In this document: positions 1 through 8,242 of the stretch, piece after piece
Numbering within the stretch: position 1 is the stretch's first letter
How the letters are laid out: each line of letters starts with the position of its first letter
Origin: Clostridia bacterium
Lineage (GTDB): Bacteria; Bacillota; Clostridia; Lachnospirales; Bianqueaceae
DNA length: 64,000 nt
Direction of reading: 5' to 3'
Assembly: GCA_900764045.1 (NCBI GenBank)
Contig: CAAFMN010000064.1
Location: 107,355 to 171,354 of the forward strand
Notes under the pieces: model-generated
Told to the model about the DNA's origin: nothing
The model's input: only the letters and a program-made list of their open reading frames with translations
Database searches by the model: none
Translations under genes and position numbers: made by a program

Positions 1-1490
1 ATCTCATAGGGAAGGGCTGAATTGAACATCACATCTGCCTGCTCCTGGAAAGGAAAGATATTGCGGTCCTCCCCACGGCGTACCGATTCCCACATACGGA
101 TGGTCTGCGCCGCCGAAGTTCCGCGGAACTGATGATCCCGCACAATTCTCCGAAGAAGCCGTCCGTCCGTGGTCGGAATCCGGTTGTGTTCATCGATTCC
201 CAACTGCGTCAACGCGCTGATATAGATCTTATACTTTTTCTCATGGGGGATAGAAGCGGTCAGCTCTTCATTCAGGCAGTGAATCCCCTCCACCACCAGC
301 ACGTCGCTGGCTCCAAACTTCATGGTTCCGCCGCGGTACTCCCGCCGTCCTGTCTTAAAGTTGTATGTGGGCATATTGACTTCCTGACCATCCAGAAGCG
401 CCTCAAGATCCTTCTGGAACTGCTCGCGGTCCAAGGCGTCCAAGGATTCAAAATCCGGCGCTCCGTCTTCGTCCAGCGGCGTGTCTTCACGATTCTTAAA
501 ATAATTGTCGACCGAGATCAGATGCGGCACCATCCCCTCCGCCCGCAGCTGTATGCAAAGCTTGCGTGCGAAAGTTGTCTTGCCAGATGAAGAAGGTCCG
601 GCAATCAGCACAAGCTGCAGCTTTTCTCTGGAAGAAATCTCCTGTGCGATATTAGAAATATGCTTGGCATGGAGCGCCTCCGAGGTATAGACCAGCTCAC
701 GAAGTTTTCCTGCCGAAATCTGTTCATTCAGCGCTCCGATATCCGCCGCGTGAAGGATTCGGCTCCAATCCCTGGACTGCTGGAAGATCTCAAAAAGTTT
801 GGGCATCGGCCGGAAGGGCTGTACCTCATGAGGGTATCGGCGTGTCGGCATCAGGAGGACCACGCCTTCTTCATAGGTCTGAAGCCCAAAATGCCCCAGG
901 CGACTGCTGTCCGGCAGCATAAAGCCATAGAGATAATCCTGATACTTTCCAAACTGGTACATATGCACCACTGAAAATCTCCGGTAGCGGAACAGGCGGA
1001 GTCTGGCGTTCAGTCCCATCTCCTTTGCTTTTTCCATCGCGTCCGGGAGGTCCAGCAGCATCTGCTGGATACGCTCCGGCTTATTAACCAGCTCCCGCAT
1101 CCTTGCTTCAATGCACCGCACCGCTTCCTGCGGATCTCTTCGGAATCGCTCGGACTCTTCAATCTCGCAATAGATACCGTTGCCGATCGAATGCTTGACA
1201 TAGATTCTGGCTTCGGGCTCCAGCACTTCCCTGGCGCTGCGCAAAAAGAGCAGAAGAAGGCTTCGCTGATAGATGCGGTATCCGTCCATATGCGCCAGTG
1301 TCAAGAAAACCAACTGGGCGCTTTCCATCATGGGCACCGATAACTCAGTGATTTTTCCATTTACCATCGCCGCCATCACGGGAGACGGACTATCCAGAAC
1401 GCCATCCATGCTGCTGATTTCTTCCAGTGTTGTTCCGGCCGGCACTTCCTTTACGGAGCCGTTTGGAAACGTCATCTTGATTCCGCTCAT
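1..1490 (-). CDS. Nucleoside (uridine) kinase with N-terminal TGS-like domain, C-terminus cut by window edge
   Basis: Likely phosphorylates a nucleoside such as uridine or cytidine in pyrimidine salvage. The reading frame stays open to base 1, so the C-terminus is missing. Residues about 5-60 (starting MTFPNGSVKEVP) look like a TGS domain, and about 70-140 resemble the second ThrRS-type domain. A P-loop GPSSSGKTT lies near residue 300, followed by a uridine-kinase/PRK fold with SVDNYF and VEGIHCLN. The TGS plus uridine kinase layout (about 550 residues) is known in Clostridia. The ATG at 1490 follows a good ribosome site (AAGGAGGG, 8 bases upstream). It starts 19 bases after the nif3-like stop, so it is probably the last gene of the dnaG-sigA operon. 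The substrate is inferred. Confidence 0.88.
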   Translation of the reverse strand, partial: MSGIKMTFPNGSVKEVPAGTTLEEISSMDGVLDSPSPVMAAMVNGKITELSVPMMESAQLVFLTLAHMDGYRIYQRSLLLLFLRSAREVLEPEARIYVKHSIGNGIYCEIEESERFRRDPQEAVRCIEARMRELVNKPERIQQMLLDLPDAMEKAKEMGLNARLRLFRYRRFSVVHMYQFGKYQDYLYGFMLPDSSRLGHFGLQTYEEGVVLLMPTRRYPHEVQPFRPMPKLFEIFQQSRDWSRILHAADIGALNEQISAGKLRELVYTSEALHAKHISNIAQEISSREKLQLVLIAGPSSSGKTTFARKLCIQLRAEGMVPHLISVDNYFKNREDTPLDEDGAPDFESLDALDREQFQKDLEALLDGQEVNMPTYNFKTGRREYRGGTMKFGASDVLVVEGIHCLNEELTASIPHEKKYKIYISALTQLGIDEHNRIPTTDGRLLRRIVRDHQFRGTSAAQTIRMWESVRRGEDRNIFPFQEQADVMFNSALPYE

Positions 1491-1508
1491 CTTCTATACC
1501 CTCCTTGA

Positions 1509-2303
1509 TTATAATGTCTGAAAGGGATTGGTCTGCGCGGTAAACGGATATACCTGCAGGCCCTCTTCCTCCTGCTGCAAATACTGCGCCATGGCCTCCG
1601 CGATCGGAAGCTCGGTTGAAAAATGTCCGGCATCCACGATACTTACATCTCCGGCCAACGCCGCTTCCGCTTCATGATAGGACACATCTCCTGTAAGATA
1701 CACATCGGCATGCTGTCGGATTGCTTCTTCAAAAAAGCTCATCCCCTTACCGGTACACAGCGCAACTCTATACACCGTCCGCTCCGGATCACGGCTGACC
1801 ATACGGACACTTTCCGCGTCAAAGGCATCCTTGGCATACAGCGCAAATTCCCGGACGCTCATCGCCTTAGGCAGATTGCCGACCCGTCCCATTCCGGCTC
1901 CCGTATCGCCTCCTACGGGAGACAACGGCCGCACATAGAGCAGACCCAGCCTCTCCGCCGCGATATCATTGGTGCCTCCCAAAGCCGCGTCCATATTGGT
2001 ATGCGCCGCATAGACCGCCAAGCGGTGTTCGATGATCTTAAGAAGTCTTGCTCCGTCCCTTGTATCATCCACAATCGACTTAACCGGTCGGAAAATGATC
2101 GGATGATGCGCGACAATCATCTGAGCTCCCATACGGATCGCATAATCCACAGTCTCTTCTGTCACATCCAGCGCTGTCACCACAGAATCCACCTGCTGTT
2201 CTCCATGTCCGATCAGCAGTCCGCAGTTGTCATAGCTTTCCGCCCATGTGGGATCTGCCCATCCGGCCATCCTATCCGCAATCTCTTTTACTGTGCATCC
2301 CAT
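1509..2303 (-). CDS. Nif3/DUF34 family dinuclear-metal protein
   Basis: A 264-residue member of the NIF3 (YqfO/DUF34) family. These proteins bind two metal ions; GTP cyclohydrolase-like or metal-insertase roles have been proposed but not settled. The metal-binding motif AHHPIIF lies near residue 65, and a second conserved block (GDVSYHEAEAA, then DAGHFSTE) is near residues 205-230. It lacks the long inserted PII-like domain of B. subtilis YqfO. The start overlaps the end of trmK by 16 bases, and the order sigA-trmK-nif3 is conserved in Firmicutes, which supports translational coupling and the family call. The biochemical role is not known. Confidence 0.9.
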   Translation of the reverse strand: MGCTVKEIADRMAGWADPTWAESYDNCGLLIGHGEQQVDSVVTALDVTEETVDYAIRMGAQMIVAHHPIIFRPVKSIVDDTRDGARLLKIIEHRLAVYAAHTNMDAALGGTNDIAAERLGLLYVRPLSPVGGDTGAGMGRVGNLPKAMSVREFALYAKDAFDAESVRMVSRDPERTVYRVALCTGKGMSFFEEAIRQHADVYLTGDVSYHEAEAALAGDVSIVDAGHFSTELPIAEAMAQYLQQEEEGLQVYPFTAQTNPFQTL

Positions 2304-3013
2304 GCTCTCAGCATCCTTTCTTCCCGGCAGATCATATCTTCCAACTCCTTCAGGCGACGACGCACCGTCTCGGATGCGTCGTTCCTCTCCTGCAGTGCCG
2401 CGATGATCTTTCGTTCCTTTTCGGTATGTTCCGTCAAAACTCTGTAAAAAACCGGATCCCGGAGTTCAAACAGCCGGCGTCCATACTCATATTCCTCTTC
2501 GCTGTAACACTCCTGTCCGGGGAGTGCCTGCATCACGACATAAAATTTGCCCCGGTCCTCTATCATGGCTTCTTTTTGTATCTGCCATCCGGTCTCATGC
2601 AATGCCCTGCGCACCCGATCCGGTTCTGACTGCGGCTGCAGCACCAGTGTATGGCAGCAAGTCAGACGCCCCTGATTTCCAGCCCTCGTGATCAGCTCCG
2701 CAATCAGACGTCCGCCCATCCCGGCCATCACTACGCACTCCAGCTCCTCCGGCAAAAAAGCATCCAAGCCGTTCGAAAGCCTGACCGTGACCCTCTCTTC
2801 TGCCTGACACTCCTGAATGTGCTTTCTGGCCGCTTCCAATGGTCCCGGACGGACATCCGCCGCTATGGCACTGGGGCACTTTCCTGATAAAATGACAGAA
2901 AGCGGCAGATAAGCGTGATCGGTTCCTATATCGATAACACTCTCACCTGCCGGAATATATTCTGCGACCTGTTCCAGCCGAGGCGTCAGTTCTATACTGG
3001 CACTCATCCTCAT
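2288..3013 (-). CDS. trmK: tRNA (adenine-22-N1)-methyltransferase TrmK
   Basis: Predicted cytoplasmic SAM-dependent enzyme that makes m1A22 in tRNAs (TrmK/YqfN family). It is 241 residues, normal for the family. The N-terminal Rossmann domain carries SAM motif I as DIGTDHAYLPL (near residues 26-36), and the catalytic-region motif LQPQSEP is near residue 122. The charged C-terminal third (about 175-241) matches the family's helical domain. The ATG overlaps the sigA stop in an ATGA, so the two are probably translationally coupled. The sigA-trmK-nif3 order is classic for Gram-positive bacteria. Confidence 0.93.
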   Translation of the reverse strand: MRMSASIELTPRLEQVAEYIPAGESVIDIGTDHAYLPLSVILSGKCPSAIAADVRPGPLEAARKHIQECQAEERVTVRLSNGLDAFLPEELECVVMAGMGGRLIAELITRAGNQGRLTCCHTLVLQPQSEPDRVRRALHETGWQIQKEAMIEDRGKFYVVMQALPGQECYSEEEYEYGRRLFELRDPVFYRVLTEHTEKERKIIAALQERNDASETVRRRLKELEDMICREERMLRAWDAQ

Positions 3014-4080
3014 TCCAGATAATCCCGTAATTTCTTACTGCGGCTGGGGTGACGGAGCTTGCGCAAAGCCTTAGCCTCGATCTGACGAATTCTCTCTCTC
3101 GTTACCTGAAACTCCTTACCGACTTCCTCCAGTGTTCTGGCACGGCCGTCGTCCAGTCCAAAGCGAAGCCTCAGGACCTTCTGCTCCCGATCTGTCAATG
3201 TCTTTAAAACCTCAAGAAGCTGCTCCTTCAACAGAGTGAAGGCCGCCGCGTCTGCCGGGATCATCATCTCCGTATCCGGAATAAAATCTCCCAGATGGCT
3301 GTCCTCTTCTTCTCCAATCGGAGTCTCCAGGGATACCGGTTCCTGCGCTACCTTTAGAATCTCGCGCACCTTGCCCACCGGCATATCCATCTCCTCGGCA
3401 ATCTCCTCCGGCGTGGGGTCTCTGCCCAGGTCCTGCAGGAGCTGTCTGGAAACACGGATCAACTTATTGATCGTCTCAACCATATGCACCGGAATACGGA
3501 TGGTCCTGGCCTGATCCGCGATCGCGCGGGTAATGGCCTGACGAATCCACCATGTGGCATAGGTACTGAATTTGTATCCCTTGCGGTAATCGAACTTCTC
3601 CACGGCCTTGATCAGGCCCATATTACCCTCCTGAATCAGATCCAGAAAGAGCATCCCACGGCCCACATAACGCTTGGCAATGCTTACTACCAGACGGAGA
3701 TTGGCCTCGGCGAGCCTCTGCTTGGCTTCCTCGTCTCCCTGCTCCATCCGCTTGGCAAGCTCGATCTCCTCGTCGGCGGACAAAAGCGGAACCTTGCCGA
3801 TCTCCTTCAGGTACATCCGCACCGGATCATCGACGCTGATGCCCTCCGGGAGTGTCAGATCCAGTTCTTCCTCTTCCGGCATCTCTTCCATGGAGCCGAT
3901 CACATCTATGTTGTATTTTTCCAGATAATCGTATACCTTCTCCATCATCTCAGGAGGCAGATTCATATCCTGAAAAACCTCGGCGACTTCTCCGGTCTCC
4001 AGCACATTTTTCTTCTTCTTGGCAAGTTCCAGCAGGAGCTTCAGCTTATCCCGGAATTTTTGCGCATCACTGGGCTGCAT
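3010..4080 (-). CDS. sigA: Primary sigma factor SigA (RpoD)
   Basis: Housekeeping sigma-70 that directs RNA polymerase to TTGACA/TATAAT promoters. About 356 residues. Sigma region 1.1-like N-terminus; region 1.2 around DPVRMYLKEIGKVPLL; region 2.3-2.4 with FSTYATWWIRQAITRA; region 3 with ETINKLIRVSRQLLQ; region 4.2 helix-turn-helix TLEEVGKEFQVTRERIRQIE near the end. The start at MQPSDAQ (4080) is preferred over the upstream in-frame ATG at 4101 because an AAAGGATG ribosome site lies just before it. It follows dnaG by 25 bases in the conserved dnaG-sigA order. The consensus-like promoters across this window fit its specificity. Confidence 0.97.
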   Translation of the reverse strand: MQPSDAQKFRDKLKLLLELAKKKKNVLETGEVAEVFQDMNLPPEMMEKVYDYLEKYNIDVIGSMEEMPEEEELDLTLPEGISVDDPVRMYLKEIGKVPLLSADEEIELAKRMEQGDEEAKQRLAEANLRLVVSIAKRYVGRGMLFLDLIQEGNMGLIKAVEKFDYRKGYKFSTYATWWIRQAITRAIADQARTIRIPVHMVETINKLIRVSRQLLQDLGRDPTPEEIAEEMDMPVGKVREILKVAQEPVSLETPIGEEEDSHLGDFIPDTEMMIPADAAAFTLLKEQLLEVLKTLTDREQKVLRLRFGLDDGRARTLEEVGKEFQVTRERIRQIEAKALRKLRHPSRSKKLRDYLE

Positions 4081-4105
4081 ATTCTCATCCTTTCCTCTCA
4101 TGAAT

Positions 4106-5881
4106 CTATAACTGTATGTTGATTCGCTCTAATTGTTTTTTCTGACTGATAATCTCCTGCAGCTTCGCTGCGTCAGTCACACTGCGCAGCTGCGTATCCA
4201 GCGATACCGACCGGATCAGACGTACGGTCTCGCCCGCAAGCTTGGCCAGCTCCGTCTTCTCCTCCGGCAGTTCCTGTGTTCCCAGACGCGCCAGAACTCC
4301 CTGTCCCTGTGCGTCCCCTGCCAGGCTGATCAGGTCTGCCGCGGCAATCGTCTCACCGCGTCTATCGTAGATATATTGTGCCGCGCGTCGGAAAATATTC
4401 TCAGAAGGCGCATCGGAAGCCGATTGAACCGGTTCTTTTTCTGGAAAATCTTCTGGCTGCACATATCGGAATACCGATTCCCGGCAGGTCGGATACCGAA
4501 GGAGCAGCGCCAGGAGCTGACATTGCGCCTTTTCCAGTCCGCCCTGTCCCTTTTCGGTCCTTCGGGTCATCTGCATCTTGGCTTCCTGATAGGCTTGAAC
4601 CCCGGCTGTCCGCCGTGCCTCCTCCACCTGTGCCGCCAGCGTCTCCGGCTGAATCTTCAGCCGCTCCGCTACATCCCGAATATGGATCTGACGCTCCGCG
4701 TCATCCTCAATCCGCATCAGGCGTTCCCGCATCGTCCGCATAGTCTGTACAGTTCCGTCCACTGTACTGGTATCGCTGATGGACAACTCAAACGCTACAG
4801 GATCCAGCGCGTTTTCAATCAGCTTTTCAAAAGCCTCCGCCCCGTTGCCCTTGATAAATTCATCCGGATCCTTGGCGCCCGGCACCCGCATCACGCGGAC
4901 CCGAAGCCCTGCTCCTTCCAGGATCGGAATCGCCCGCCTGGCCGCATTGGTTCCCGCCGCGTCGCTGTCGTATACCAGACAGACCTCTTCAAAATACCGC
5001 TTCAAAAGCACCGCCTGCTCCGGTGTCAGTGCCGTTCCCAAAGAGGCTACCGCATTGTCAAAACCGGCCTGATGCAGTGAAAATACATCCATATACCCCT
5101 CTACCATCAATGCCTGCGGACGGCGGCTTTTCTTGGCAAGATTCATGGCGTACAGGTTCTTACGCTTGTTGAAAAGCTCTGTATCGGAGGAGTTGAGGTA
5201 TTTGGGCTCTCCCTTGCCGATCACGCGCCCTCCGAAAGCGATCACACGGCCCCGCACATCAAAGATCGGAAACATCACCCGATTAAAGAATCGGTCATAG
5301 GTACGATGCTCGTCTCCGCCAATCAGACATGCTGCCCGCAGCAGCTCCGGGTCGTATCCCTTGGATATCAGATATCGTCCCAGCGTATCCCTTCCGATCG
5401 GAGCGTATCCCAAGCCGAACTTCCGGAGATACTCTTCGGAAACTTTGCGGCCTGTCAGATACTCCCTGGCCGCCTGGGCGTATGGGCTCTTTACAAGCTG
5501 TACATAAAAGAACCGCGCCGCATCCCGATTGGCTTCATACATCTTCTCTCTTCTGGCAATCCGCGCCTTCTCCTGCGGTGAGATCTCCGCCTCCGGGAGC
5601 TCCACATGCGCTTCCTCTGCCAGCTGCTTCAAAGCCTCCACAAAAGAGATGTTCTCTATGTTCTGTAAAAAGGTAAATACATTGCCGCCGGCGCCGCAGC
5701 CAAAGCAGTGATAGAACTGCTCCGTCGCGTTGACCGAAAAGGATGGCGTCTTTTCCCCATGAAATGGACAGAGTCCAAAGTAATTGCGTCCCTTGCGGGT
5801 CAACGTCACGTACCGTGAGATTACATTGACGACATCGCTCTTCTCCCGTACTTCCCGGATGATCTCCTCCGGATAATACAC
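4106..5881 (-). CDS. dnaG: DNA primase DnaG
   Basis: Synthesises RNA primers at the replication fork with the replicative helicase. 591 residues from the preferred start. The CHC2 zinc finger is visible (CPFHGEKTPSFSV, then HCFGCG), followed by the Toprim core with VEGYMDV and the metal site LVYDSDAAGTNA, and a helical C-terminal helicase-binding region. I place the start at the GTG (5881), giving the family's usual MYYPEEII, with AAAGGGGTGAGG just upstream. An ATG at 5905 adds eight residues but sits in the T-run of a terminator-like hairpin and has no ribosome site. It heads dnaG-sigA-trmK-nif3-like. Confidence 0.95.
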   Translation of the reverse strand: MYYPEEIIREVREKSDVVNVISRYVTLTRKGRNYFGLCPFHGEKTPSFSVNATEQFYHCFGCGAGGNVFTFLQNIENISFVEALKQLAEEAHVELPEAEISPQEKARIARREKMYEANRDAARFFYVQLVKSPYAQAAREYLTGRKVSEEYLRKFGLGYAPIGRDTLGRYLISKGYDPELLRAACLIGGDEHRTYDRFFNRVMFPIFDVRGRVIAFGGRVIGKGEPKYLNSSDTELFNKRKNLYAMNLAKKSRRPQALMVEGYMDVFSLHQAGFDNAVASLGTALTPEQAVLLKRYFEEVCLVYDSDAAGTNAARRAIPILEGAGLRVRVMRVPGAKDPDEFIKGNGAEAFEKLIENALDPVAFELSISDTSTVDGTVQTMRTMRERLMRIEDDAERQIHIRDVAERLKIQPETLAAQVEEARRTAGVQAYQEAKMQMTRRTEKGQGGLEKAQCQLLALLLRYPTCRESVFRYVQPEDFPEKEPVQSASDAPSENIFRRAAQYIYDRRGETIAAADLISLAGDAQGQGVLARLGTQELPEEKTELAKLAGETVRLIRSVSLDTQLRSVTDAAKLQEIISQKKQLERINIQL

Positions 5882-5900
5882 CTCTGCCTCACCCCTTTCT

Positions 5901-5938
5901 GCCATAAAAAGCGGAGGCCGCGCAGGCAGTCTCCGTTT
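5901..5938 (-). terminator. Terminator-like hairpin directly upstream of dnaG
   Basis: On the minus strand an ACGGAG...CTCCGC stem with a smaller inner GCC/GGC stem is followed by five T residues. It lies 75 bases after the rhamnosidase stop and ends only about 20 bases before the dnaG GTG. It could end the rhamnosidase transcript or attenuate dnaG transcription. Confidence 0.65.
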
Positions 5939-5957
5939 ACGCCCGGACACTTCAATT

Positions 5958-5983
5958 ATTCGACAAAGTGTGTCCGATTCCTT
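5958..5983 (-). promoter_or_regulatory. Possible sigma-H-like promoter upstream of dnaG
   Basis: Minus-strand AAAGGAATC and, 13 bases on, CGAAT resemble the sigma-H consensus RWAGGAxxT-N14-HGAAT, with one mismatch and a spacer one base short. The site is in the gap between the rhamnosidase gene and dnaG. B. subtilis uses a sigma-H promoter for its sigA operon. The match is imperfect, so this is tentative. Confidence 0.25.
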
Positions 5984-6012
5984 TTTATTTTTAAAAATTT
6001 TATCCGCGATTC

Positions 6013-8175
6013 TTACTTTTGAATCGTGCTGTAGTACCGATAGCTGCCAGGCGCCGCCTCTCTTACCTCTCCGGCAATGACAATCCGGCCGGGAACCGGT
6101 GTAGTGATATCGTACTGCCACATCCCATCCTTTTGAATCCAACGGGAACGGATCTCACCATGTCTGGTCTCCAGTACCGCTTCCAGCATCGTAAGACGCT
6201 CATCGGGGATCGGCGCGATCCGCACCTCACTGTAGCCGGGCGCGGCCGGCGTGATACCTGCGGCTTTCTGATATACCCAGTCCATAACCGATCCGTATGC
6301 ATAATGATTATACGAATTCATATCCTTGCTCCAGAAGGAACCATCCTCTTTGATGCCGTCCCAATGTTCCCAGATCGTGGTCGCTCCTTTGCTGACAGGA
6401 TACAGCCAGGACGGGTACTCTTTTCTGAGAAGCAGCTCATAGGCCAGCTTATTATATCCGTAATCGCTGAGTACATGCAGCAGATACGGCGTTCCGACAA
6501 AACCTGTCTGAAGCTGTCCGCCGCATTCCCGGACTCTTTGCGCGAGCTGCGCCGCCGCGTTCGCCGGATCCTCCGCCAGCCGGAAATGCGCCGCCAGTAC
6601 GCACTCTGTCTGCGTATGGTATTCCGGATAGGTCCTGCGGAACGTCTCCACAATCTTCTGATAGAGGCTCTGATACGCGCTGACATCCTCGCCCAGCGCC
6701 TCTCCGGCCCGAATTGTCAATTCGGTAGAATACGCATAGAACGCGGACGCGATAAAATCCGCATTGCTGGAGCCCTTATAGCTTCCTGAGGGAGCGTCCA
6801 GACCCAGCCAGTCCCCATAATGGGTTCCGCCCGTCCACAGATACTGTGTCGTCGTATGGGTTCCGATATAACTCACCCATTTTTTCATCATATCATACTG
6901 TGAACGCAGCGTCTCTCGGTTGCCATAAGCCATATACAATTCCCATGGACAAATCGCCGCCGCGTCGCCCCACGCCGCACTGCTGGGGGCATCCCCCATC
7001 AGATGCGGAATGACATGAGGGATACACCCATCCTCGCCCTGATCCGCCTTCATATCCTCCAGCCATTTGGTAAAGAACTTCTCCACATCATAATTCAGCG
7101 CCGCTGTACGGATAAAAACCTGCGCGTCGCCGGTCCATCCCATGCGCTCATCCCGCTGCGGGCAGTCCGTCGGCACATCCAGGAAGTTGCCGCGCTGTCC
7201 CCAGATTACATTATCCGCCAGCTGATTCAGCATCGGATCTGAAGTATGCACATACCCTGTACGCTTCATATCCGAATAGACAGCTACCGCCGTAAAGTTC
7301 TGAAGCTCCGGCTGTCCCGGGAAACGATCCACGCGAATATAGCGGAATCCATAGAAGGTCAGATTCGGCTTATAGGTCTGCGTCCCTTCCGTACAGGTAT
7401 ACTCATACAGAGACTTCGCCGTACGGTAATTCTCCGTATAGAAATTTCCCTTTTGATCCAGTACTTCCGCATGGGACAGCTTGACTGCCTCTCCCGCGTG
7501 TGCCGTCAGGGTGACCTCCACATACCCTGTTACATTCTGTCCGAAGTCCACCACGGTCTCTCCGGCAGGCGTCACGAAAATCTGCCGTGCGGCAATTCTC
7601 TCATGCTCACGGACTTCCTCGCCTTGCTGCGCGATCAGCGCGTCATACGGACCCTCAAATACCCGAACCGCCTCGCCTGCGCCATACTCCACCGTCGCGT
7701 CGTAGATCTCTCCGTCATAGATCTCAGCAAAACGAACCGGTCCCTCGGTGCAGCTCCAGCTCTCATCCGTAGCGAAAACCTCCCGGCTGCCGTCTGTATA
7801 GCACACTTCCAGCTGTGCCAACAGTCCGAGGGGCGCCTTATGTAGCTCCTTCTGCGCCGGGGAATTCTTCCAGCCCTGCATATTGCTATGATACCAGCCC
7901 TTGCCCACCGTAACTCTCAGACAATTACGCTCCCGCAAGAGTTCCGTCACATCATAGGTCTGATACTGCAGACGTTTCTGGTACACAGTCCATCCCGGAG
8001 CCATGATGAACTGTCCCACGCGCTCTCCGTTCAGCCTGGCTTCATACACGCCCAGCGCCGTAATACTGAGGCTGGCGCTCTTTACCTGCTTACCAACAGA
8101 GATTTCCTTCTGGAAAACCGGGCAGATCTCCTGTTTCTCTCCGCATCCGGCAATCCACTTTGCTTTCCACTCCAT
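6013..8175 (-). CDS. Alpha-L-rhamnosidase, GH78 family
   Basis: Predicted to hydrolyse terminal alpha-L-rhamnose from plant glycosides or polysaccharides. 720 residues. N-terminal beta-sandwich domains (LNGERVGQ, then PGWTVYQKRLQYQTYDVT, typical of Bac_rhamnosid_N) lead into an alpha/alpha-barrel with the family block DVPTDCPQRDERMGWTGDAQ and later GSVMDWVYQKAAG. No signal peptide is seen, so it probably acts on imported oligosaccharides. The ATG at 8175 follows AAGGAGGATATAGT. It stands alone between the CofE-like gene and dnaG with hairpins on both sides, and no regulator or transporter adjoins it, which suggests insertion of a catabolic gene beside a housekeeping operon. Confidence 0.9.
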   Translation of the reverse strand: MEWKAKWIAGCGEKQEICPVFQKEISVGKQVKSASLSITALGVYEARLNGERVGQFIMAPGWTVYQKRLQYQTYDVTELLRERNCLRVTVGKGWYHSNMQGWKNSPAQKELHKAPLGLLAQLEVCYTDGSREVFATDESWSCTEGPVRFAEIYDGEIYDATVEYGAGEAVRVFEGPYDALIAQQGEEVREHERIAARQIFVTPAGETVVDFGQNVTGYVEVTLTAHAGEAVKLSHAEVLDQKGNFYTENYRTAKSLYEYTCTEGTQTYKPNLTFYGFRYIRVDRFPGQPELQNFTAVAVYSDMKRTGYVHTSDPMLNQLADNVIWGQRGNFLDVPTDCPQRDERMGWTGDAQVFIRTAALNYDVEKFFTKWLEDMKADQGEDGCIPHVIPHLMGDAPSSAAWGDAAAICPWELYMAYGNRETLRSQYDMMKKWVSYIGTHTTTQYLWTGGTHYGDWLGLDAPSGSYKGSSNADFIASAFYAYSTELTIRAGEALGEDVSAYQSLYQKIVETFRRTYPEYHTQTECVLAAHFRLAEDPANAAAQLAQRVRECGGQLQTGFVGTPYLLHVLSDYGYNKLAYELLLRKEYPSWLYPVSKGATTIWEHWDGIKEDGSFWSKDMNSYNHYAYGSVMDWVYQKAAGITPAAPGYSEVRIAPIPDERLTMLEAVLETRHGEIRSRWIQKDGMWQYDITTPVPGRIVIAGEVREAAPGSYRYYSTIQK

Positions 8176-8194
8176 ACTATATCCTCCTTTTGAA

Positions 8195-8200
8195 TTTATA
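8195..8200 (-). promoter_or_regulatory. Possible -10 box for the rhamnosidase gene
   Basis: Minus-strand TATAAA lies five bases after the preceding terminator stem and about 20 bases before the ATG. No good -35 box is seen; the region where it should be is inside the hairpin. Confidence 0.35.
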
Positions 8201-8238
8201 GCAAAACAACGAAGCAGAAGAGAATCTGCTTCGTTGTT
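8201..8238 (-). terminator. Strong terminator after the CofE-like gene
   Basis: A perfect 14-bp stem (8205-8218 with 8225-8238, loop AGAGAA) is followed on the minus strand by TTTTG. It begins a few bases after the stop of the CofE-like gene and is a classic intrinsic terminator. Confidence 0.9.
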
Positions 8239-8242
8239 AAAA

